A stretch of DNA of 64,000 nt from Lingula anatina. Taxonomy: Eukaryota > Brachiopoda > Lingulata > Lingulida > Lingulidae. How positions within the stretch are numbered: the stretch's first letter is position 1; each line of letters begins with the position of its first letter. The translations under genes and the position numbers were made by a program. Location: the NCBI RefSeq assembly GCF_001039355.2, contig NW_019775025.1, positions 375,707 to 439,706 of the forward strand, in the 5' to 3' direction. The notes under the pieces were generated by a model. The model did not search any database, was not told where the DNA came from, and saw only the letters and a list, made by a program, of their open reading frames with translations. Shown one piece after another: positions 14,801 to 26,400 of the stretch.

Positions 14801-16492
14801 TTTTCATACATCTAAAAGTAAACCAATGAACCTAAAAATGATTGCAAAAAAAAAAAAAAAAGATTGTTGTATAATCCAGTCATTTATATATTTGAAGTAC
14901 TCTCAGTAATCCTTTTTTCAAACAAAATAGCTGATGTAGAGAAGTTGTCAGAGTTGCAACTTACCGGTTCCTCAGCATTGGGATTAGTGTTCAGGTTGGA
15001 CGTGTTGCTGGTATGAGTGGAACCAGAAATGGTTCTCCTCTTGTTTCCATCACTTCCAAACATCTCCTGGCGCAAATAGTTGGAGGGATTCTCACGACGG
15101 ATTGGGACATGTCTTTCATTGTTTCTTTCACCATCTGTACTTATCTGTTCAATGAAAAACTCCCAATCAAGAAAAATAGACCAATGCTATTATCACATTT
15201 AAGAGATAAGACTCGGTTGCTCTGGAAAAGAGTACAGCTCAAAATACAAGTACAAACTCTCTTGGGTATAAGATAAAACCCTAAGCTCACAATTACATGG
15301 CAAATACACATCCATCTAATGATGTAAATAACCTCTTTTATTTTAAGATATTATGTTATATTTAATATCTCTAAAAATTTGACTGGCTTTTCAATTACTT
15401 GATGATAAAACTCAAGCTTTTCAATTACTTGATGATAAAACTCATTTGACTAAAATCCAAAAGATACAAGCTATACACAAGATTTATATTAATCACTGCA
15501 AGCTGTGCAAGCATATCGGTGTTTATGCAATCAAGGGGCTTATTTCTGGTCTAGTAAGTTTACAAAACAAATGATAAAAGTTGTGCAGATTAAAGTTCAT
15601 GACATTGTAAAATCACAACTACAAAACTCTGATAACTTTTATTCTTATTTTTTTAGCATGCTACTTCAAATGCTAAAGAAAATGAGTATTGCTTTTTAAA
15701 TCAACTTTTTTCTGAGGTCATTTTTCACTTCTACAAAGTTATTTCTAAACTTGAAATAACTTCCTCATCTCTAAGTTTACATGAAACCCATCATAAACAC
15801 CATCAACATAACTGTTGCCAAAATATGAGTTCAAGGTAATTTCTGTTTCAAGCTCTCCCAGGGAATCAAGACCTTACCTCTTCAGCATCACTATAAGTAA
15901 GCTGCTGTTTCAAGTTCTCCAGAGCAACTCTCTGTGAGGCAGGAGTACTGGCTGTGATCCTGGTACGAGGAAATGTGAAGGGAGTCCTGTGCTTTTGTTC
16001 ATGAACTGGTGTTGACTCCAGTGAAAGTGACTGTTCCTTTTCTTTTTCTCTCTCAGGATTCCCCTTCTTGGCTCTCACTCTGCTCTGGTCAAAAGGAGCA
16101 CCTCCTGGTCTCCAGTCAGAGAAATCCTGCAACACATGACGGAAACAATCTGATTTGCATGATTATCTGGTAAAACCTTTTAAACAGTTTGGTTAAGATT
16201 CTGCAAGACAGATGATACAGATATTCATTAAGTAAAATATCTATTTGACAGTTTTTGCAGTACCATTTTAATAACTGACATGATTGTTTACATAATTAAC
16301 ATATGACTTATCTAAGGTTTCAACCCAAGATGTACCACTAAGACTCACCCAGTTATTTGGTCTATCTTCAACTAAAGCGCTGCTTGCACTAGATTTATCA
16401 TCCCTGTCTGTCAAATTCAGGGACCTGTAAGCAGCAGGCCTCCGAGGTTCTGACCTAGAACTGCGGGCCATTTGAATGCCTCCTGTAGCCAT
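83..16492 (-). CDS. PCM1: PCM1 orthologue, pericentriolar material 1 (C-terminal part outside window)
   Basis: Large coiled-coil scaffold of centriolar satellites, which bring proteins to centrosomes and cilia. Coding exons, in gene order: 16349-16492, 15878-16126, 14965-15144, 14547-14645, 14090-14182 (donor uncertain), 13170-13265, 12699-12839, 10312-10401, 10156-10245, 9554-9641, 8980-9242, 8489-8687, 8133-8265, 7753-7917, 7344-7535, 6770-6994, 6333-6462, 5946-6045, 5424-5583, 5019-5140, 4574-4780, 4234-4340, 3738-3909, 3512-3562, 2749-3343, 2472-2530, 2051-2270, 1664-1904, 1263-1355, 572-784, 83-244. Phases agree throughout (1,693 codons). Diagnostic blocks shared with vertebrate PCM1 are MATGG at the start, QIVSRL.QIRDY, KKQKMD.LL.EL, LVAMVQ, MATWGGST, ETIYSEVATLISQNE.RPHFLIEL in exon 1664-1904, TPSESL and LG.TVIHLD. 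The human protein has about 2,024 residues, so roughly the last 300 should lie left of base 1. The exon order is collinear with the vertebrate protein. Confidence 0.95.
1664..1904 (-). other. PCM1: PCM1 most conserved exon (PCM1 C-terminal domain core)
   Basis: This single exon encodes the block from SDTPSEFSLFEAL through YLRQRALYAIQDLV. It is the region most nearly identical to vertebrate PCM1 and gave the gene assignment. The acceptor is a pyrimidine-rich tract before AG at 1905-1906 and the donor reads ACG/GTATGC at 1663-1662. The exon holds 80 complete codons and leaves phase 0. The strong conservation against weaker flanking exons suggests a binding surface rather than a generic coiled coil; that is inference. 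Confidence 0.9.
5763..5841. repeat. (TCA)n / (ACA)n compound microsatellite
   Basis: About eight TCA units run into about eighteen ACA units, in a PCM1 intron. Likely polymorphic in length. Confidence 0.95.
10156..10401 (-). other. PCM1: Pair of duplicated 90-bp PCM1 exons (10312-10401 and 10156-10245)
   Basis: Two consecutive exons are each exactly 90 bp (30 codons) and phase 0 at both ends. They encode near-copies of one coiled-coil segment: SQD..LQ.SE..ALR.QQ, then LLKKLL, then QQQ. I count 21 identical residues of 30. Vertebrate PCM1 has a single region of this type (ELRALRQQL). Because both exons are symmetric, one, both or neither could be spliced in without breaking the frame. This looks like tandem exon duplication lengthening the coiled coil by about eight heptad-scale turns. 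Confidence 0.85.
11327..11888. repeat. Inverted-repeat element in long PCM1 intron
   Basis: GGTCTCTAGCTGGGGGTAAC...ACAGGGGTGA near 11,327-11,367 is matched by its diverged reverse complement at about 11,849-11,888 (CACCCCTGTGTCAAAGTTAT). Arms of about 40 bp enclose about 480 bp with no credible gene. The host intron (10402-12698, 2.3 kb) is the longest in the gene and is otherwise featureless. Probably an old MITE. Confidence 0.45.
15388..15444. repeat. Two-copy direct repeat, 30-bp unit
   Basis: GCTTTTCAATTACTTGATGA and the following AAACTCA are repeated back to back in the PCM1 intron between exons 14965-15144 and 15878-16126. Confidence 0.85.
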
Positions 16493-16851
16493 TCTAAAAA
16501 AGAGCATTATCTTCATATAACATATTACATAATTCATTCAAAACTTCGATTTTTTTCTTTTCACAATCCACTTATTAAACTGTCACTTTAAAAAATTATA
16601 TGTCACGACTTTTGACTAGGTTCGGTTTGTAAAATGTTGTACAAGTAAACACAGCATTTCATTAAAAATTAGAATTTCCACTGCACAGGGGGAATCAAAC
16701 CAATGAAAAACGGTTTTAAGTTAAGTGCAACTTTGATGTCTGAACTCAGTAAATCAATCGTGACGCGTTTGGGCGCCTAGTCAATCAACTTACGTACAAT
16801 AAATATTGAAACAACAACAATATAACGAAATGCAAATAAGTCGGAACTTAC

Positions 16852-17290
16852 CCTGGAATTTGCTGCAAGATCAATCAAATGGTGCTGTTTCACAGAAAGT
16901 GAAAAATACGTTAAAATTCCACGGCTAATCCTCTAGTTTATCTTGGTAACAATCCGCCATTTTGAGAACCTGGCGTAGTGATAGATATTTCCCGCAAAAT
17001 ATTGAAGAAAATAGTTCAAGCACTTGTTATGGTGCAATTCCGTTATACTTTTGTTGCTAAAAGGCGATAAGCATTATCTAAAAAAATTAAAAGTCACCAA
17101 AGGTCAGAAAAAGAAGCACAAATCTTTTTTGATTGTACTTTCACTGTTTAACACATTGTGAATGATCCATCTCGAAGCTTCCGGCGAAGTGCAATGGCAA
17201 AAAGTCTCGCGCTTGTTTTTCATACGTTGATTGGTCATCTTCATCAGACAACCTTGACCCACTTCTATCTGTATGTGCAGCTGGCTGGCT
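16852..17290. promoter_or_regulatory. Shared divergent promoter of PCM1 and TRAPPC2
   Basis: PCM1 runs left from a probable noncoding first exon (donor at 16851-16850, exon body about 16852-16950). TRAPPC2 runs right from a probable noncoding first exon whose donor is at 17291. The gap between the likely start sites is only about 200 bp. A YY1-like element, AAAATGGCGG on the minus strand (16954-16963), sits next to the presumed PCM1 start. No TATA box stands out. The head-to-head layout implies coordinated housekeeping transcription. Start sites are inferred from splice signals only. Confidence 0.6.
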
Positions 17291-18066
17291 GTGAGTACGA
17301 AGCGGTAGCAAATTATTTTTATTCATGTTACAAATGGTTTTAATATAAGTTGAATCATTGTGCTCATATCGTATTTCCATACCAATTTTAATAATATCAG
17401 CTAATAATTTATAAAATATGCGGATTATAGTTGGAGGTGGAGTCAGTCGTGTAGACTGTAGTGATGGTTGTCCGTCGATTCGAGGAAGACTTTTTGTGAG
17501 CTACTATGGTTTGTGAGTCCTCATATGAATAAACAGTCCAATTCTGGATTTTTAATGTCTCTAGCATGTCTGGCATTGGGACTAACAGGGACATAACAGG
17601 AACATAAACAACAGGCACATATGTGTACTAGTACTATTAAAAAAAAAACATTTTTCACAATAAATAATTTGTCCTTGATACTTTTACCATTTCAGTGCTT
17701 CTGAATAAAGTGTTGCTGCTATGAAATTGACATTAGATTTTTCTCTGTAATTCCCAATGTATAATTTGAATCTCACTTTATATTCACTCAATTTATTTCT
17801 TTTTCTTTTTATTTCAGAAACAGAAAGTTGAATGTGAATCTACATGGAGCAACGGTTTATCCTGAAAAAAAAAACAAGGATGCTACACACCTGATATAAT
17901 GCATCAGAGTTTAGTTACTTAGACAATTCAACATATGAACATTCCAATTCACATAGATTAGTGTACACATGTGTATATATTTTCTACGGCGAAAAAATTT
18001 CATCCAAATGAACTCCTGTGGGATTCAACATTTAAATATCCAAGCTAATATACTATTACTGTAAGA

Positions 18067-19405
18067 ATGTCTGGAAGTTATTACTTTGTGATTGTTGGTC
18101 ACCATGACAATCCAGTGTATGAAATGGAATATCTACCACCAAGTAAAGCTAATGACCCAAAGGTAAGATACAGATGGAAAACTGAAGTGTGCATATCACA
18201 AAATGTTCCATTGAAAGCCAAATAGTTTGGGACATTGAAATAAGATGTCTTTATCTATGAAATTAAAATTGCAAAACTTGAACAATTTTAATAAGAAGAT
18301 CATTAGATCAGGTAAAAGCTGTTTGAATATGTTTTTATCTAGTCTGACTTTTTTATTTGTTCATAAATTTTGCAAGACAGTTGGGCAAAAGATGCTACTG
18401 TCATTTGTGAATCAGACTACAAAAGTCTGTTAAAATGCAATCGGGATGCTTCCTAGCTAGTCTAACCAACTAAATTTTAGTACAAGATCATTTTGCTCCC
18501 AACTTATTTATGTAGTCTTTATTGTTGCATTAGTCAGATAACTGTAGTTGTGAAATTGTTGTTTCTTCATTTTAGAAAGATGACCATCGTCACTTGAACC
18601 AGTTTATAGCCCATGCAGCATTGGACCTGGTTGATGAACAAATGTGGATGACAGGGAATATGTACCTGAAGATAGTCGACAAGTTTAATGAGTGGTTTGT
18701 CTCTGCTTTTGTCACAGCTGGAAGTATCCTTTTGATTTTGGTACTATTCCTTTCTGAATGTATGACACAAATGAAGCTAGATGATATTTGTAACCATATG
18801 TTTAATTCAGGGTGTAGGTAGATGTGTGTGTGTGTGTCAGAGAAAGAGTAATAGAGCATTTTCCATGTTAAGAATCAAACGGTGACCTTGAAACAACAAG
18901 AACAATATTATTTTAGTTGACTGCCCTCTAATATAACTTAAAACTTAGTGATGGCAGCTATTTGTTGATAGATACAGGTCACATTTCCTTAATCATTTGC
19001 TTCAGGAATGAGATTTCTAATGCTTCATGACACCAAAAATGAAGATGGTATTCGAAACTTCTTCCAAGAAATGTATGAAGCTTATGTAAAGGTGAGTTCT
19101 TCATCTGTGTCATGGTGCATCTTATTTTCAGACATGATTTTTTAAATTTGAAACCCTTTTTTATGTCTATTTTAAAGTTTTAAAACAACATATCCATTTC
19201 TCCTTCCTTGCTCTAACAAGCCAAACTCATTTCTAAGGTTTATGTACAACTATCATTTTGCAACATCTGGGTTCATGTTTCCTAACAAAAAAAAAATTTT
19301 TTCCAGTATGCCATGAATCCTTTCTATGAGCCCAATACTCCTGTTAAGTCGGCAGCGATGGACAAGAAAGCACAGACTTTAGGCAAGAAGTACCTTACTG
19401 GTTGA
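18067..19405 (+). CDS. TRAPPC2: TRAPPC2 orthologue (sedlin), TRAPP complex subunit 2
   Basis: Small longin-fold subunit of the TRAPP tethering complexes in ER-to-Golgi traffic and Rab GEF function. Exons are 18067-18162, 18576-18723, 19006-19091 and 19307-19405 (142 aa; human about 140). The protein starts [20 protein letters not shown], contains [34 protein letters not shown] and MRFLMLHD, and ends with NPFYEPN followed by GKKYL. This is the sedlin pattern end to end. A 5' UTR exon probably ends at 17290 and joins 17818, so the start codon lies in exon 2. The splice at 18723/19006 creates AGR, where the human protein has AGH. An AATAAA polyadenylation signal is at about 19826. Confidence 0.96.
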
Positions 19406-19825
19406 AGATATTGCTGGGACAGGATAGTAACTGAGAACACGCTTCATTTGGAAGAGATGGAGTTGTTTCTGAACATAGATGTAAATACACTGTTATCAAG
19501 AGCCATGGGATATGTTTTGGGTTGCAAGATTAAGTTCATTTGAATCAATAATTTTGTTGCTAATTGTAAGGAAGCAAACATAACTGGAAAGGATCGTTGT
19601 TTGAAGAGGTGAAAAACAATTGAAATAGTGGGACTGGTAACTGTTTTGCATGAGTGGACAAAGAAATATCAAGAGGAACAATGGAGTTGTCATTGAGAAA
19701 TATCAGGCTCCATTTGCTCTTGGATTCTTATAAATAATGATACATGCCAAGCTTAAGAAAGTCGATATCTGGTGTGAAAATTTTATGTATTGCGACAGTG
19801 ATTATGGCAATACATTATGTATGCT

Positions 19826-19831
19826 AATAAA
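19826..19831 (+). terminator. Polyadenylation signal of TRAPPC2
   Basis: AATAAA in 'gctaataaatgtgc', about 420 bp after the TRAPPC2 stop codon. It is the first good hexamer in the 3' UTR. Confidence 0.6.
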
Positions 19832-20172
19832 TGTGCAATTTTATATCCGAGGTCACTGATAGTTCTTGTTCAAAAGAAAAAAGTGCTGGAAGATTCTTTT
19901 TTGACGTCAAGCTGAATCATCATAATTATGCCATATTTGGGGTCTCTCAGGTCTTTTTAGCCCTCCTTATGTGATTAAGTTAGTTACTAATACATGTGAA
20001 AAGTTCTGACACTTGAAAGGAAAATAACTTCATTTTAGGGGGGAAAGTGCCGTAAAACGTATTTTTTCTGTGTTGTTTTCAATGTATTTATTGTGGAATT
20101 TTGAATATCACACGAGGACCTGTTGTCCCTTAACCTAGTTGATAACACCACAAAACGCCCAAAGAAGCATAC

Positions 20173-23100
20173 CACCCAAACCCAATATAGAGGTGCATTT
20201 CACAAGTTCAAGTCTCAAAAAATGAAATTGAATGAATTCGATGTATTATCCAATGTTTTAAAACTTACATGTGTATAGAACAAAAATCCACAAATGTCCC
20301 AATTTTACGCCCACGCGTTTCTGTTTTGTAAGCAAATAAATTGATAGCCGTTTGAAGTGAAAAAAGCGTAAGAAAGAACATACGTTACCACTGAATCGCC
20401 TGATACAAACACGATCATTAGTTGAGTGCTGTGGAAATTTGTGCAAGCTAAACACTATCAGAACCCTATGAGTCATTAATAATGGAAAAGTGATAGGAAA
20501 ATACCTTTAAATTGACCAGATCTAGGAAAATTACTTTCAAACTAAAGATAATTTTTCTTTACAATGTCCACGTTGATGACTCTTTCAATAGCAGTAATTG
20601 TCAATTGCATAGAGAATTGAAAACTTTGTTACCTAAAAGTTATCTACCACTGGTCATATTCGTCGTGAATTTAAAACTCATTGACAGTTTCAAATTTTGG
20701 GTGTATTACTTACAATACCAACTACGCCTCGCATACTACGCATACCGTAATGTAACGTATGTTCCACAGCCATAGAAAAGATACGGGACACGAGTTTAAT
20801 AAATATTGATAAGATATTTTTTCTCTTTTTTTTCGTAGAATTTATTGAGGTGTTTAAAAGTAACTCAGACATCAAAAGTGATAACCTATTACACAAACAC
20901 GAACCGGGTATCAAACGTCTTAATCATTTGCATGTAAAGAAACACAGATCCCAGAAACATGTTACCTACCACCTCTTTAAACGAAGCCTTTTTCAACACA
21001 CCTATAGGTTTTCAAATACATCAGAGAATTCGTTCAAATGAGCTTTACTATCCTCTCTGAAAGGTCTAAATTGTCTTGCAGATATCGGCCCTTTTGGGAA
21101 TTTAAAAGAAAATATGTATATATATCATGTTTGTTCCATCTATAAAAAGTAAGTGGCTCACAAAATTACGTTTTTAAGTCTTTCCATTGAGTGGGTATAA
21201 GAAACAGATATCACTTCAGAGTTCAAGGGTCTCTACGGTCCTTGTCAGTCGCTATTTAAGACAAATTATAGGCTGCATGATTTCTTGTAAAAGTTTCCTT
21301 GAGATTTCTTAGATGTTCATACAGTGTTTTTACTGTGCCAACGTGATGGATGATTTTTTTTTTTTTTTTTTTTGGTTACTGGCTCTCTTGGGCTCTACTA
21401 TAGTCGTCTCGTTCAAAAATGTATACAGCTTGCTCCTGCTACTCCCATCCGTCGACTTTTCGATCAGTTCATCCCCCTTTTCGCGAGTTCTCGACCAACG
21501 ATTCCGGCAAATACCAGTAGCAGCGGAAAGAAATCTGAGACAACGGTACGTCTTCGCAATCTTCTTCTTCGCAATCTTCGCAATGTTTTTCATCGTACTT
21601 CTTGGTGTAACTCGTTAAACTTGACCCACTGTAGCTAAAAAAAACATTTTCTATAAGTCATCATATTTTTAGGATGATGAGTCTTATTGAATATTTTATG
21701 TATATATAATATTATTTTTATCCCTAAGGATAAAGGCAACAATTTGCTACATTGTTATTATTGCTAAAATAATTAGGGTGGGGTTATAAGATAAAAGCGG
21801 CCTTGTTTGACCAAATCGATATTCTTTGTTGCCTTCTTTTTGTTATAAATAAGACTATGAAAGTTTGTGGTACACTGGGATGGAGGAGACAAAAGTAATT
21901 GCTTCTGCACAGTGTTAGCTTGGGTGCATAGCCTGCTGTATGATGCGTTCTGTCTTAATTTTGGGGCTTGTGGGAAATTCAGGTGGTTCCGTATTTCGTC
22001 TTCTACAATGGCTAAATCGTTGCCGGATAGCATTCTCCCTCTTTCTTATGGAATTAACCTGTGATTGTAGTTCTTTAATTGTTCATTGTGACTGCCTTCA
22101 GTTTCTTCTCAATCGTTTCCACGTTGCGGCCACCTCGCACACACAACAAGTCTCTCAGGTGGTGATTGCTGTGGACTTGCCTCGGGAACTTCTATAGCAG
22201 CTAGGAGCTCTTCTTTCCTTTGGTGAAGTCTACGTTTTCGCGATTTAGTCTTCGCATGCCTCTTTTGTCTTTCACGACATTTATAAAGAGGCGGAAGGTA
22301 GGCCTACATAGTATTTAGAACCCGTTTTCTTTCGCTTCCAAATAAGCGTCACCCTCATTTTTTACGAGATCGATATATCTTGTTTTCGCATTTTTCTGAA
22401 ATAATGATGTTCCGTTCGGTATCAATGTATTTGGCACTGCGCTCACTGCGCTCTTTGGCGATTATTTTTTCCTTCCAAAGTCTTGTTTGACATTTATTTC
22501 CGTCTTTGACATTCATTTCTGTATTTGAATTAAAATTTTTATTACAACAAAATCATTCACTTCGCTTACATCGTTACTGTGGATTTTATGGATTTATTTA
22601 CACTTGTAACTAACCTCATCTAAGCTTTAGCTCGAGCAGACGTCAGAAAGAACCACCTCACATCTCAAACAGAAGCTAATTTTTTCTTTCGGAGCCAGTT
22701 TCGGGTACAAGTAGATTTTCACTGGTAACGTATGTTCCGGTAACGTATGTTCCAGGCCACCTAATTTTTATTTTCATAACGTGCTCTTATATATTTTAAA
22801 GTGATTCGATCATGTTAAATTAAATATGACGTAAGGACGTTTTTTATAAACATTTAAACCGTAGCTAATGGGGCCTGCGTCACAGCTAATACTAGGTAAC
22901 GTATGTTCCCTAGGAAAATTGACAAAATGTTTCATTTTGTGCAAGTACTTGGTGCAAGAGAAAACAATGTTTTCTTTTGCTGACACAAAAATCTATAGTG
23001 ATTCCATTGATAGTTTGACATTTCAGATATAATATTTGGAGCACGAGGGGGAAAATAATTTATTTAATGCTTATTTTACTGTCGGTAGGGTGTATTTTCC

Positions 23101-23486
23101 CCGTTTTTTTAATATTCAGTGACAGGCAAACTTAAGTCGCTAAAAAACAATTAACTGCTCTATACAAAAGCTTTTCGTAATTTTTTACAACGTTATACTT
23201 GTAGGAGATAAATTAAAGAACAAAACCCGTGATGATTGAATTTTCAAAGTGATTATAACGTTTCCACAGCTAGACGTTATGCATTTGTGACAGTAACGTA
23301 TGTTCCTTTTTGGGGTAAGATGATGAATTATTTTTTATTATTCGAGGTTCCAGGAAAGTGAAACTTTAATACAAACTTCTTTACGTGGGACCCTAAAATA
23401 ATCAAACATAGTTTGTAATCTGTGCATTACATATTTTTAGGAACATGCCTGTGACATCGTTTGCACCTCTATATTGGGTTTGGGTG
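20173..23486. mobile_element. CACTA/Mirage/Chapaev-like DNA transposon, long copy (3.3 kb)
   Basis: Ends are inverted repeats beginning CACCCAAACCCAATATAG (20173 onward) and closing with its reverse complement at 23486. The flanks carry a 4-bp target duplication, ATAC (20169-20172 and 23487-23490). The 14-mer GTAACGTATGTTCC recurs near the ends: 22725, 22740, 22896 and 23293 forward, about 20752 forward, and about 20376-20388 reversed. CAC-type ends, a 4-bp duplication and multiple subterminal repeats are known traits of the CMC superfamily, especially Chapaev. No intact transposase is present. On the minus strand around 22,260-21,330 there is a basic stretch (CRERQKRHAK..) broken by stops that may be a transposase relic; I do not recognise it firmly. 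Confidence 0.7.
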
Positions 23487-26400
23487 ATACATGTAACTGC
23501 CGATCAAAAGACGAGTCCATATCCACCACAAAAATGTTTACTACACATGTAGGCAGATTTCGAAACCTTTACCTCTTCCGCATTATCGAGTGTACCGCTT
23601 GCATATCTACTGGAGATTTACTTTCTGATTGGAGAAATGACAGGAAAAATAGTTCCATATGAGGCCTGGCGTCACTTTTGTGCGTTGTGAGTGACCTTTT
23701 GATAACCACCCTGAGGCTCGACAATATCTAAAATTGATAATTTAAAATGAGAAACTGCACATGGATAAACACTCTTTAAAACCTACTTTTGCCTTTGATA
23801 AAAACTCCTTATATACTGCCTTACATAAATTATTTTGGATAAGATAAACATTCAATGTTCAGTGACTAAATAAATTAACATTTACGCACGTCATCTTATG
23901 GTTGACGTCATAATTGCAGTTTGGGGGTAAAAATTGAAAATGGGTTTCTTAAATTGTGGGACCGAGGCTCAAACAATCATGTTGTCCAATGAGCGTACGT
24001 AAGCCCCGGTAACAACTGGACGCACGAATTTTAGGATCTTACGTCCCCTGCGAATTTTGGGTGCAATAAAATCCGTGGAGTTCTCCCTTTCTTTTACTTC
24101 TTCCTATCTTCTTTTCCGCTCTCTAAGCTTCTTTCCGTTGTGTTTTGGAGACATTAGAATCCGAAATGAGCAAAATTCGAAATTTTTGAAAGTTGCTCAA
24201 TCGACGTTAATGAGGTACGTGTAACACAAATTATTTGAATGTCCTGCCTTAACAACAGGAAGAAAATGTGAATTGATTGAAAGATATGTGGTTTCTTTTC
24301 ATTTTATTTTTGAAAAAAAAAAAACGAATACTAACTATTTTCAAAGGAAAAATGAAAGATTAGTCGATGTGTGTATGAGCGTCAAATCTGTCATGTTATG
24401 TAGTCTATGTAAGAGTACGCTTATATTTTTGCTTTACTAGCACTGGTCATACACGCGATCTTGACGCTGTTTTTTTAATGAACGTCTATGGAAATAAAGA
24501 CCGATAGTGGCAAATACAAAAGATAATATTTTTAATTGATTTGCAGTTAAATCGGTCCATTTTTCACGTTGTTAACACATGCATTTTCACGAAGTTTTAA
24601 AAGATTATAAGGCCGTTTCGCCAACACGTGCGGAGTTCTGGGGTTTATGATGTCAGTATTGTTATTTAAATAGACTTGACAATGTATGTTACTATGCGTG
24701 GCCTGTGCATTGTTTTACTTGCTTAAACAATATTGAAAAGGGCCATGTTACAAATGTATCTGAACATAAATATGGTACTTATATGGAGAATACCCTCCAA
24801 GCCTTTGCATTGTAAGTCTCCTTTTGCGATGCTCTTCCCCTTATATATCTCACGTCCACGATACTGGGTAAAAATATTCGGGCATGGGCAACATGGCGCC
24901 AATCTTTTGAGCACGCTTTCGGTTTAGAATATGCAACGTGTTTTGCTTTGAATTCATAAATTTTGGAAAATGTAACTTTTTAGAAGAATTCGTGTGGCGA
25001 CTTTTTAGAAGAGAAGCCTTTTAAAGTTTGATGCTCACTGCTGCACACCGACCAATAAATTTAACATAGAAGTCAAGACCATGTTTTTTATATGGCGTTA
25101 CCCCAACTTGCCAACTTAAAAATATTATTCAGCAGTTATAACAACAGTTATTGATTACAGAATAAATCTATCAACGCGAAGTACCTGTACTTTTGACATT
25201 TCCATCCACCTGTGATTAACATATACAGAGGATTAACTTCTAAATTTACAACTTGCATAACCCTTTTGCAATCCTAATTTTGAGACTAAATTTAATTATA
25301 ACATCTTATTGTTATATCGAACATGTTCTGTATCTTTTGCCGCGTTCTTTTTTTCTTCTTGAAAAAAGTAGTGCGAATGGGCACTAATTTGTTTTCATGG
25401 ATTGATTTTTTAGCCAGCAGACATTTTGCTGGGAGGGAGAAAGATTGACAAAATATCATCCAATCTTGCAAGTAAGTCTATACACTTAATTTCCATCTTA
25501 TGAGGTTATTGGTACATTTGCTTTTCCATGCTCGACGTTAAGCGTCAAGTAGAATATTCGCAATCTAGTCCATTATAGGACCAATTTGGAAAGTAATTGC
25601 AACAGTTTTTATTTTACCACATTGCTTTCCTATGAAGTCTCCAAAATGACATACTAAAAGTCCTAAGAAATCCTAGCCGGGGGTAATATGGAAAAAAAAG
25701 ATGGCCTCCAATGCCATAAGAGTATGTGGACGGCAGGGGTATCAACTACAACCAGGGGGATATAGTGCCCATTATCAAATTTAGATTGTTAATCAGTGTT
25801 TTCCATATCTTCATTACCCCTATTATACGTCAATGGTAGATTAAAATTGTGTTTCCCTCAGCATTTTGAGAAAATGCCAGATGGCTGCCATTTTCTATAG
25901 AAATTTATTTTTAAAGCCAGATGTTCACAAGCACAACGAAGCTCAGCGATGCATAAATTTACAAACAGGCTCGGAATATAGACAACTTTGTAAACTTTTA
26001 GGTTGGATGACGCGTTAATATCACTTCCTAGGTTCGTGGTCAAAATATTTACGCTATGAAGAAATCCAACGCTGACAACAATAACCAGTTTCAGTCATGT
26101 AATGTTCACTCGTTGCTTGCTCAGGTACATTTTAACGATATGTGGGGAATCACACTCTTTAGAATCAAATCAAGACAATTACTTCATGGATTTAACTTCT
26201 TATTCAGAATAGTAAACAGGCTTACATTACCTCTTTAGACTTAACGTATTATAAAGAATTACGGACTACAATAAGCAAGTATATTACGTTAAAGGGATAA
26301 TAACTCTTTGTTTCGGCCAAAAAATGAATTTTCCTGGAGTAAACAATAATTTTCCCATACTTACCAATGGTTAATGAATCCATTTTTACATTCAAAGTTA

